Assembly: GCA_001931905.2 (NCBI GenBank)
Contig: MSJI02000445.1
Coordinates: forward strand, 1 to 17,208
Direction of reading: 5' to 3'
DNA from: Cladosporium sp. IMV 00045
Lineage: Eukaryota; Ascomycota; Dothideomycetes; Cladosporiales; Cladosporiaceae
Length of the DNA stretch: 17,208 nt
The translations under genes were made by a program, and so were the position numbers. Shown one piece after another: positions 10,404 to 17,208 of this stretch (positions are counted from its first letter, which is position 1; each line of letters begins with the position of its first letter). The notes beneath the pieces were generated by a model. That model saw only the letters and a list, made by a program, of their open reading frames with translations, was not told the origin of the DNA and searched no databases.

Positions 10404-10853
10404 TCAGCTCTTTCCCCAGCCGTCTATGTTAACGACACACGGCTCACCGCCGGATCGAACGATACACCAGATCACATCTTCATCGCTATCATTGACTTCT
10501 TGGTGCTCGGCATATGCCCTTCAAGTCCTCAATATCAGCTCACAATCCCGGTAAATCGGACCAGAAAAATGAACCTACGGAATGAGCGCAAAATCGCCCG
10601 GACTGAGATTTTGTCTCTTATTGCCTCCCTCGCTGACGACAGTGCCATAGCCCGAAAAAGAGAAGACCACGGTATCCTGGGCGCCGTGATGGTGTACAGC
10701 GGAGGCAGTGTGCGGTTTTGCTATCATGCGTGAAGCGCAGATATTCGGTGTGAGGCCAACGAGAGCATTCGCCCTCTCCATTCCCTGTGTCTGTCCGCCT
10801 GAGACCTCTAGAGACGAGCTTTCTCTTACAACGACGGGCTTCTGCTCGGGCAT
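10404..10853 (-). CDS. Small cupin-fold protein, 129 aa, two exons
   Basis: Single-domain RmlC-like cupin; such proteins are metal-binding beta-barrels with enzyme, isomerase or sensor roles, and the substrate here is unknown. Exons on the minus strand are 10853-10579 and 10518-10404, joined across a 60-nt intron (GTAGGT...AAG) that splits Pro92. Cupin motif 1 is His54-His55-His56 followed by Asp60, where the motif usually has Glu. Motif 2 is G-DFALI-P92-AYAE-H97-QEV-N101. H54/H56/H97 are the likely metal ligands. The protein ends in GWGKS. The start at 10853 has G at -3 and gives an N-terminus of family-like length. An in-frame ATG at 10949 with a pyrimidine at -3 would add 32 residues of no clear character. 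The gene is divergent from the b5-acyl-CoA dehydrogenase. Confidence 0.88.
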
Positions 10854-11674
10854 GGCAGGCGTTTGAGGTACCGTGTCGTGTGTTCTGGATATACAGATGG
10901 AAGGGTGCTTGCTGTTGGCACAGGATGCTATCTCACACGCCCGTTCCATCTGGATAAATCGCCGGAAAGATCATATCCGCGACGAATGTTGATCTGACGT
11001 AATGATGGTCCACAAAGACCGAGCTGAGAACCCAAAGCCTCTTCATCATGAGGCTCGATGGCATCGAAGGTGGAGAGATCCTGAGCCTCAAACTCACCTT
11101 GTCAGCGTCTCGTGTGTGATATGACCGAAGTCTTCCATTATAATAAACTTCTACTGTACAACCTCGACTCGCTTACCCTTCAAGATTCTCGTGCACCAAC
11201 AGTCTCCACATCGCGTGGCTTGCATTGGCGCTGATTCGACCCCAGCTTTTTCTTTCATCTGACACCGAGGCACCTCGGTCTACAATGAGACACAAGAGCT
11301 GTGGGCAGCTGAACCCAGCCAATCGCCGGGTTTGTATTGACAAGAAACACTCGTATGAAGTGCAGTCGTCAGATGACCTGCTGAGCTGCATCTCCTGCGG
11401 CTCTTCTGGGCAGAGCGTGACCAGGCGGCTGAGGTCATCCCGCAGCATGCACATGCTCGGCCGCGGGATCGAAGCACTTTCACATGTCAGGACGTGTTTC
11501 TAGCCTCTACCAAAGTAGGCGAGCAAGCAAAGCATGCCCCGAGCCTGCCAACGTGATCCCAGGGATTAGTAGTAGTCTCCCTCTTCTTCTTGTGTTCCGT
11601 CTCTCTTCCCCTGTTCTCCCATACCTCTGTCGATACCCTTTCCTTTTCCCCTCACAGTCGCAATACTCACCAAC
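10854..11674. promoter_or_regulatory. Divergent promoter between the cupin and the b5-acyl-CoA dehydrogenase
   Basis: 821 bp. It contains a CCGAGG/CCTCGG inverted repeat at 11264-11279, an AT-rich TATAATAAA element near 11138-11150, a CCAAT-type GCCAAT near 11317, and a pyrimidine-rich leader (about 11575-11660) directly before the dehydrogenase ATG. The leader ends in TTCCCCTCACAG, which resembles an intron acceptor, so a 5'-UTR intron is possible. The short open frames here resemble no known protein. Confidence 0.6.
11264..11279. promoter_or_regulatory. Palindromic CCTCGG site, FarA/FarB/Ctf1-type
   Basis: ACCGAGG-CA-CCTCGGT: two perfect 7-bp arms in inverted orientation with a 2-bp spacer, 396 bp before the dehydrogenase ATG and 411 bp from the cupin ATG. 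CCTCGG is the known core of the fungal zinc-cluster activators of fatty-acid catabolism (FarA and FarB in Aspergillus, Ctf1 in Fusarium). Single CCTCGG/CCGAGG hexamers occur about seven other times in the window, mostly inside coding DNA, but only this place has a pair. Confidence 0.6.
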
Positions 11675-13501
11675 ATGTCCAAAACATTCTCGGCCAGCGA
11701 CGTCGCGTCGCACAACAAATCTGACAATCTCTGGATCATCGTGGACCAAGACGTCTACGATTTGACCAAGTTCCAAGATGAGCACCCTGGTGGAAAGAAG
11801 AGTAAGATGAAAACTTTACAGCCTGACGAGAAAACCATGTCTAACATGCGTATCTGCAGTCCTCCAGCGTGTCGCCGGCAAGGACGCCAGCAAGCAATTC
11901 TGGAAATACCACAACGAGTCCATCCTCAAGAAGTACCAGAAAGACCTGCAAATCGGCTCTCTCGACTCGAAGCCCAAGGCCGCCGCGCCCCCAACACCAC
12001 CATCGACGCCTCCAGCGGAAAAGAAAGAGAAAGTCACACCACAAGCGGAGTCCGGCGCAGTCGCGCCAGCACCCGGTCCTGCAGCCGAGGAAGAGGCCGA
12101 AGCAATGGACTCGTTCGGCGACATGATCCCCTACGCGGACCCGTCGTGGTACCAGAGCTATCACACCCCGTACTTCAACCAGACACACGCGGACCTCCGC
12201 GCCGAAATCCGCCAATGGATGGAAGACGAGATCATCCCCAACGTCACGGAATGGGACGAGGCCAAGAAGGTGCCCGATAGCGTGTACAAGACCATGGGCG
12301 AGCGCGGCTGGCTGGCCGGTCTGCTGGGCGTGCACCCCTACCCCACACATCTTGTGAAGGAATCGCCCAAGGGCGTCCCGCCAGAGAAGTGGGATCTTTT
12401 CCACGAGTTGCTCATTACTGACGAGCTGTCTCGTTCTGGATCTGGTGGTTTCGTGTGGAATGTTCTCGGTGGGTTTGGTATCGGATGCCCGCCTGTTTAC
12501 AAGTATGGTAAGAAGGCGCTCAAAGACCGCATCCTTCCGGAAATCCTCAGTGGCGACAAGCGTATCTGTCTTGCCATCACAGAGCCGGATGCCGGTTCTG
12601 ATGTTGCAAACTTGACCTGCGAGGCCAAGCTCAGCGAAGACGGCAAGCACTACATTGTCAACGGCGAGAAGAAGTGGATCACAAACGGTATCTGGTAAGT
12701 AAATCGCAGCCCAAATTGACAGACACACCCTAACACTTCCCAGGTCAGACTACTTCACAACCGCCGTCCGCACCGGCGGCGAAGGCATGAACGGCATCTC
12801 CGTCCTGCTGATCGAGCGCAGCTTCGGCGGCGTGAGCACGCGCCGCATGGACTGCCAGGGCGTGTGGTCCAGCGGCACGACGTACATCACGTTCGAAGAC
12901 GTCAAGGTGCCAGTGGAGAACCTGATCGGCAAGGAGAACCAAGGCTTCAAAGTGATCATGACCAACTTCAACCACGAGCGCATCGGCATCATCATCCAGG
13001 CCGTGCGCTTCGCGCGCGTCTGCTACGAGGAGAGCGTCAAGTACGCCAACAAGCGCCGCACCTTCGGCCAGAAGCTCATCAACCACGCCGTCATTCGCAT
13101 GAAACTCGCGCACATGGCGAGGCAGATCGAGGCTTCTTATTCTTGGCTCGAGAGCCTGATCTTCCAGTGCCAGAAGATGAACGACACGGAGGCCATGCTC
13201 AAGCTCGGCGGCGCCATCGCCGGCTGCAAGGCGCAGGCCACCACGACCTTCGAGTTCTGCGCTCGCGAGGCCTCCCAGATTTTCGGCGGGCTGAGCTATT
13301 CGCGCGGCGGACAGGGTGCGAAGGTCGAGCGATTGTATCGTGATGTCAGGGCTTATGCCATTCCTGGTGGCTCTGAGGTAAGTTCTTCTGCAGTCGTTCA
13401 CAGTTTGGAATACCAAGCTAACAGTTCTTCAGGAAATCATGCTGGACCTGAGCATGAGGCAGGCACTTCGCGTGCACAAGGCGCTCGGCATGAAGCTTTG
13501 A
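11675..13501 (+). CDS. Cytochrome b5 / acyl-CoA dehydrogenase fusion, 554 aa, four exons
   Basis: FAD-dependent acyl-CoA dehydrogenase with an N-terminal b5 haem domain, likely oxidising an acyl-CoA at the alpha-beta bond, with b5 as possible electron relay. Exons: 11675-11801, 11860-12694, 12744-13377, 13433-13501; introns of 58, 49 and 55 nt, the first two with CTAAC branch sites. The b5 domain is residues 1-75, with haem ligands H37 (HPGG) and H60. A Pro/Ala/Glu linker runs to about 124. The dehydrogenase occupies about 125-554, with the signature AITEPDAGSD and a second FAD-side segment QIFGGLSYSRGG. The usual catalytic Glu position (YEG) reads P528-G529-G530. The base is more likely E399 in NHERIGI, where isovaleryl- and long-chain enzymes carry it. 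The C-terminus GMKL is not a standard peroxisomal PTS1. The ATG has A at -3. Chain-length preference is unknown. Confidence 0.92.
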
Positions 13502-14048
13502 TTGGAGACCAGCGCATAGGCAGCAAGAAAGCATCCGGACTTTGACCTATTAGACTTATGTTACGCGAGTATAACTTCCTTCAGACGACAAACCATTCAT
13601 ATCTCCTTTTCAAGACGTGCTGTTTATGGAAAACGCGTGATTGACCTCTGAATGTTGTTCCTCAGACCCCGTGTAAGCCAATGGACGTAGCCGTGGATCG
13701 CTCGTCCTTTTCAAATCCACGTCCTTGTCAAAGCCAATGATGGTCAAGATGCCCACTGGGCTTTGTCTATGATGTATAGGTAGTCCCGCCGTGAAAACTG
13801 TTCGCTGAGGAGGTTCGACTTTGAATATCTTTCGTCAACACTCGCTGGGGAATGGAAGGCACCACTATGTTCAGCGGGCCCTACTGGAAGAGGTCATGCT
13901 GGCTGCGGGAGGACGTTTCGTAAGAGATTCGTTCAAGTACTCGGTCTATGCTGTCCGCCGCTCAAAGCTCCCCAGCCCTACGGCGAACTCCCCTCCCCAC
14001 CGCCTTTACTGCCTACAGTCCCGGCAGGCTCGTCGCAGACAAAACCCC
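13502..14048. other. Intergenic between convergent dehydrogenase and Memo genes
   Basis: 547 bp holding two 3' UTRs. An imperfect inverted repeat is visible: GGACGT-(agcc)-GTGGAT at 13683-13698 against ATCCACGTCC at 13715-13724, a possible hairpin with a 4-nt bulge. One ACGCGT lies at 13633-13638. No gene is seen. Confidence 0.5.
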
Positions 14049-15324
14049 CTACAACACAGCAAAAGCACTGGCATAGCTAACACTACTCTCCGCAATCCGC
14101 CTCACCTCGCCACTCCTCTCATACCTCACAAACCTGAACCTCCCCTTCCCCCCATCACCATCCCCAGCACCAGCAGCACCATTCTCCCCCACCCTCTCCA
14201 ACCCCGCCATGACAACCCCAATCGGATGCCTGCCACAAACCGTATTGCCCGTCCTGCGCAGCACATCCAACCAACCCGCATGACTCCCCGCCTCGCAAGC
14301 GCCCATGCACCTGAAATCGACTTCCTTGATCGACTCGTGAATTTCCGGGTCCTGGGGCGCTCGTTGCCCTTGGCGCAGATTCGACGCGCTGCCGCTGCTG
14401 TTCTCGTAGTAGGTGTAGCCGAAGCGCGTGCCCCAGTGCGCGAAGTCGGAGCTGATCACGAAGGCGTTGGTGGGGTCGGCGAGGTAGGGGGCGAGGAGGG
14501 CGCCGAGAGACCTTTCCGTGGAGGAGGAGGTGTTGCCTATCATTATGGGGATGAGGGGTGGGAGGGTGGCGCCGTGGGTGCTGCGGGGGTTGATTAGTGG
14601 GTTTGGGGGTTTGGGGGTTTGGGGAGGGATGGCGCACTTGGAGAGGATTTTGTGGATGTAGGGGAGGTGCATTTCGAGGCTATGCTCGTTCTCGTCGACG
14701 TCTTGCGTCATGTATTGGAACAGTCCGGACTTGTAAAGCTCGGTTGTGGTTTCGGTGTCCACGGGGAGGTCTCCGAGGGGTGTGCCGTAGTGCGTGCATT
14801 TTGTCAGAGCGGCGTTTTCAAGGTAGAGCTTGTGTGATGGGCCTAGGAGGAAGACACGTTTGCTGTGAGTACGTTAGTGAGCGTGAATTTGTCAAGTAAT
14901 CCTCAATAGGACGCCACCGAGTGTGAGGTATGAAGTGTCGGACAATGTAGTTCAGATGAAAGCTGTCCAATCATGCATTCGATCTAGAGTGGCATACTCA
15001 CGCATTTCTTACATCCCAGGACTTGTATGCCCACGCGGCAGCAGGACCTGAGTACGAATAACCAGCATGCCTGATGAGATGTGTTAGCGGGTGCCTCTTG
15101 ATGCATTCCAACATCAAGCCAGCCACTCACGGTCCTATGATGATCCTGGCACCGGCCACAGGTAATTCTCCCACAGATTGCCCTTCAGAACGTGGACCGA
15201 TACACTGCACGGGAGTTTTGACATCGTCGAGCCAGCCGTCGAGTTGTGAGTTCAGGGCGGATTTGGACGAGGTGTACCAGGAACCGGCGTGAGATGGGTC
15301 ACGAACAATATTTTGGGTGGACAT
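14049..15324 (-). CDS. MHO1: Memo-family protein (Mho1-like), 358 aa or 339 aa if an optional intron is removed
   Basis: Member of the Memo/DUF52 family, homologous to human MEMO1 and yeast Mho1; the fold resembles class III extradiol dioxygenases. Human MEMO1 binds redox metals and is linked to redox signalling and cell motility; the fungal role is poorly known. Exons on the minus strand: 15324-15131, 15070-15002 and 14862-14049, with introns of 60 and 139 nt. The likely metal site is intact: H66 (GPHAGYSYSG), H98 (LLGPSH) and C297 (CGRHPIG; number for the unspliced form). SSDFAHWG and the terminal FRFVRYERS...SVSYASAF are family hallmarks. A Pro-rich insertion around 14581-14637 is unlike the family and may be an in-frame intron with a weak donor. 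The start at 15324 has A at -3. The gene shares a 352-bp promoter with the CxxC gene. Confidence 0.9.
14581..14637 (-). other. Candidate optional 57-nt intron in the Memo gene
   Basis: On the minus strand it begins GTGCGC, holds CTAAT 13 nt before the end, and finishes CCCGCAG. At 57 nt it matches neighbouring introns, is a multiple of three and has no stop, so both forms keep frame. Removing it deletes a 19-residue Pro-rich insertion that other Memo proteins appear to lack and joins ILS-N-THGATLPP. The donor is non-ideal. Confidence 0.5.
14599..14628 (+). other. G-quadruplex motif (G3-T3-G5-T3-G5-T3-G4-A-G3)
   Basis: Five G-runs separated by loops of one to three bases on the + strand, the template strand of the Memo gene. 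This is a stringent G4 pattern. The repeated TTTGGGGG unit looks telomere-like, but only three units are present and it is internal, so I read it as a local low-complexity sequence. It falls inside the candidate intron. Confidence 0.8.
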
Positions 15325-15449
15325 GATTGTGCTAGAAGTATTGTACCTAGCTTGATCGAAAGGAGAGGTGTTTCTTGTGTGGGAGAGTGTTGATTGCGTG
15401 TTGACGGTATAGCGGGGCCGGCAGGTGGGGTGGTGGAGTGAGATTTCTC

Positions 15450-15471
15450 TTGACTTTTGATTGACTTTTGA
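15450..15471 (+). repeat. Tandem duplication of the 11-mer TTGACTTTTGA
   Basis: Two perfect head-to-tail copies (15450-15460 and 15461-15471), the second running directly into an ATCGAT palindrome. In the bidirectional promoter, 206 bp before the CxxC gene's ATG. Confidence 0.9.
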
Positions 15472-15529
15472 TCGATGGCGTAGGTCATTCAATCGATGAA
15501 TGGGTTCGTGCTTCAATTCCCATTTACGA

Positions 15530-15549
15530 ACGCGTCTTCTTTCACGCGT
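15530..15549. promoter_or_regulatory. Pair of ACGCGT (MCB-type) sites
   Basis: ACGCGT at 15530-15535 and 15544-15549, 14 bp apart start to start, 128 to 147 bp before the CxxC gene's ATG. ACGCGT is the MluI cell-cycle box bound by MBF (Mbp1/Swi6-type) in yeasts, which drives G1/S genes. Single copies elsewhere in the window (4314, 9828, 13633) are about what chance would give; the close pair is not. Confidence 0.5.
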
Positions 15550-15676
15550 TTCTCAATTGGCGATCGACTGATCGATACACCACATCACTCACCAAGTATT
15601 GCCGACGGCCTACATGACCCAAACACCAAACAACAAACAACAGACATCACCGTCGTCAACATTAATAGCTCCGAAA

Positions 15677-16378
15677 ATGCTCCTCAAACGCAAACGCTCC
15701 ACCACCACCCTCTCCTCCCCCTCCTCCGACACCTCAACCAACACCGTGCAATCCTTCTACCCACACACCAAACTCCTCCCTTCACCCCTCTCCGACCTCA
15801 AATCAACCCTCACATCCTCCGACCTCAACACACGCACCCGCAAACGCCACCGCGATAACCGCCCCGAAGCACCAGCAATCCACGGTGCGTGCAACAACAG
15901 CAACAGCAGCGGCGCATCCCCTCCTCCCTGCTGGCTCGGCGCGGTGATCAAAATGAGCGCCCTCGCTGACGTGTGTCGAGTCGCAGCTTCAACCATCCAA
16001 CGCCTGTACGACGCGCAGCGCGCCGCGAATAACTCCCTCCTGCCCGCCGAAGAATTGCAGCAACAGCAACAGCCCGCCGCACAACAACAGCAGCCGACCA
16101 CGACGCAGAAAAGCACCCTCCACAGCTTCTGGCACATTTCGCAGCCGCTCCCCGCTCCTCCTAACGCACAAGCGCAGCAGCAGCAGGCTTTTTGCTCTGA
16201 AGAGCCGAGATGCGAAGACTGCGATGGCGGGTTGAGGGGCGAGGATGCGATGGAGGTCGATGAAGTGGCGGGCGAGGATAGGGCGTGCACGTCTTGTAGG
16301 AGAAGGGTGTGTGATAGCTGTGCGGTTTGGGGGATTGAGAGGGTTTGTCGGGGCTGTGCTGGGGGAAGGGGGTGGTGA
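15677..16378 (+). CDS. Unrecognised CxxC protein with a PIP-like motif, 233 aa unspliced or 199 aa spliced
   Basis: I cannot assign a function. The N-terminus is basic and Ser/Thr-rich (MLLKRKRS, then RTRKRHRDNR), suggesting a nuclear location. A helical-looking segment STIQRLYDAQRAAN follows, then Gln-rich runs. Next comes Q144-K-S-T-L-H-S-F-W152 (unspliced numbering), resembling a PCNA-interacting peptide. The C-terminus has four CxxC pairs, CEDC (179-182), CTSC (204-207), CDSC (212-215) and CRGC (224-227), a layout suited to two zinc ions. A candidate 102-nt intron at 15885-15986 (GTGCGT...CGCAG, with CTGAC upstream) is in frame and stop-free; removing it joins EAPAIH-A-STIQRLYDAQ, which reads more naturally. 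The ATG at 15677 has A at -3; the in-frame ATG at 15614 is weak. An AATAAATAA at 16636-16644 may be the poly(A) signal. Wobble bases switch from C to G/T near 16200. Confidence 0.75.
   Translation: MLLKRKRSTTTLSSPSSDTSTNTVQSFYPHTKLLPSPLSDLKSTLTSSDLNTRTRKRHRDNRPEAPAIHGACNNSNSSGASPPPCWLGAVIKMSALADVCRVAASTIQRLYDAQRAANNSLLPAEELQQQQQPAAQQQQPTTTQKSTLHSFWHISQPLPAPPNAQAQQQQAFCSEEPRCEDCDGGLRGEDAMEVDEVAGEDRACTSCRRRVCDSCAVWGIERVCRGCAGGRGW
15885..15986 (+). other. Candidate optional 102-nt intron in the CxxC gene
   Basis: It starts GTGCGT, has CTGAC about 17 nt before the end, and finishes GTCGCAG. It is 34 codons long with no stop, so retention only inserts residues. The retained peptide (Asn/Ser then a Cys/Pro-containing stretch) is unlike its surroundings. 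Confidence 0.6.
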
Positions 16379-17208
16379 GTTGAGGGACGGGCGGTGATAG
16401 CATGGGTTTGTGTTTTTGTGCGGAGGAGGGTTGGGTGTGCCCGGGATGGGGATGGTTTCGAATTGTGAATCGTTTTCTGCGAGCGTGGCGTTTTTGGGAT
16501 ATTTGGGCTTGCCGGTTGGAAAGATGCATACGTGCATTTGCATACTTTGAATACGCATAGGAATTTGGCAGAGCTCTCGCAGAGAAACTGCATTTGGCTC
16601 ATAGTTGTATTTCTCAGGCGAACGACGCCTCTATTAATAAATAACACAGAACTAGTGCTCTCTCGCATTTGCGGTGTCCCCTACCACTGGAAAACCACCA
16701 TCTCTCAAAAGGACTTCGCAAGTCAAGACTGTCAGCTTGGAATTACTCCTTGCCCTATCATCATTAAATTATCATGGGCAGTAGAAATACACGTATCGGT
16801 CCGCGTCCCTTTCTTTCAGGACTTCACCTTGATCAACAAGGGCTCGTTTTGGAGGTGTTTCGAACCCGTTTGCGAGGAAAGACGATTACCTCGAACGACG
16901 GTAGGGGATGTGAACAGTCATCTGAAGGCAGACAAGGTAGGAAAAGGGACATGAACCTGACAAATCGCAGGTAGTGAGGAAAAGTGATGCAAACAGCCAC
17001 AGCCATTCGGTCGGTCGAGAGCCAAAGACAGGGGGCCGGCTAAGCGCAGGAACAGAGGAGTGAAAGATTAAACTCCAGCCAAGTCACAAGATCTTGAGAC
17101 AAGCAAACAGACAAAAAGATGCTTAAAAAAGACTCGTTTCAAAATTTTCTCCCAGCTGCTGGTGGTGTACATTCTAATCATAACAATCTCGACTCTCTGG
17201 CGGGGGGA
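16379..17208. other. Right-edge region without a recognisable gene
   Basis: 830 bp. The first part is the 3' UTR of the CxxC gene, with a possible poly(A) signal AATAAATAA at 16636-16644. Beyond that I see nothing I can name. A 140-aa open frame at 16532-16954 lacks family features. The last 150 bp are A-rich and could belong to a gene beyond the edge. Confidence 0.45.

Larger units (their letters stand above)
15325..15676. promoter_or_regulatory. Bidirectional promoter between the Memo gene and the CxxC gene
   Basis: 352 bp between divergent start codons. It holds two ACGCGT sites (15530-15535, 15544-15549), an 11-bp perfect tandem repeat (15450-15471), three ATCGAT palindromes (15471, 15492, 15571) and two further GATCGA sites (15354, 15562). 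No clear TATA box. Confidence 0.7.

Noticed and set aside
11225..11503. 92-codon frame on the plus strand with a few cysteines
   Set aside because: It lies in the divergent promoter across the CCTCGG palindrome; no family resemblance and no supporting splice sites.
13491..13501. C-terminal MKL of the dehydrogenase as a peroxisomal PTS1
   Set aside because: Met at the third-last position does not fit the usual small residue (Ser/Ala/Cys), so localisation is left open.
14581..14630. TTTGGGGG repeats as a possible telomere fragment
   Set aside because: Only three units, flanked by conserved Memo coding sequence on both sides; better explained as a local G4-type low-complexity tract.
16850..16875. 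TTTCGAACCC resembling a tRNA T-loop
   Set aside because: No matching anticodon or D arm can be drawn around it, and no A/B-box pair at the proper spacing.
16532..16954. 140-codon frame on the plus strand
   Set aside because: The composition looks random and there is no family motif; it lies in the 3' region of the CxxC gene and spans its likely poly(A) signal.

Overview
The window reads as nuclear DNA of a filamentous ascomycete (Pezizomycotina; Dothideomycetes is my best guess, by inference only). The evidence is small GT-AG introns (49 to 139 nt, several with CTAAC- or CTAAT-like branch sites), compact genes on both strands, pyrimidine-rich leaders and fungal-type protein families. I rebuilt seven protein-coding genes by joining exons. 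All seven read in frame from ATG to stop, using 15 firm introns and 2 optional ones. I see no tRNA, rRNA, transposon, CRISPR array or viral sequence.

Layout from left to right: (1) 493-2256, minus, a C2H2 zinc-finger transcription factor of 541 aa with a long disordered N-terminus. (2) About 2.3 kb of gene-free, repeat-dotted DNA. (3) 4712-6180, plus, a DHH-family phosphoesterase (RecJ/Cdc45 superfamily) of 469 aa. It meets tail-to-tail, with 83 bp between stop codons, (4) 6264-9793, minus, a six-exon, 1048-aa membrane protein of the fungal aromatic acid exporter (ArAE_2) type. (5) 10404-10853, minus, a 129-aa cupin. It shares an 821-bp divergent promoter with (6) 11675-13501, plus, a cytochrome b5 / acyl-CoA dehydrogenase fusion of 554 aa. 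(7) 14049-15324, minus, a Memo-family protein. It is divergent, across a 352-bp promoter, from (8) 15677-16378, plus, an unrecognised small protein with four CxxC pairs.

Two functional themes appear. First, the promoter of the b5-acyl-CoA dehydrogenase carries a perfect inverted repeat of CCTCGG, the site of the fungal fatty-acid regulators FarA/FarB/Ctf1, which suggests that the enzyme and perhaps the cupin belong to a fatty-acid-induced regulon. Second, the DHH phosphoesterase and the CxxC protein both contain a short Q-K-[NS]-T-L-x-x-aromatic-aromatic segment resembling a PCNA-interacting peptide. The CxxC gene also has a close pair of ACGCGT (MBF/MCB-type) sites just upstream. This makes an S-phase or replication-fork role a testable idea for both, especially for the undescribed CxxC protein.

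Other oddities are two candidate introns that are multiples of three and stop-free (optional splicing), a textbook G-quadruplex motif inside one of them, a mitochondrial-presequence-like in-frame leader on the DHH gene, and a repeated switch from C-rich to G-rich codon wobble along several genes.
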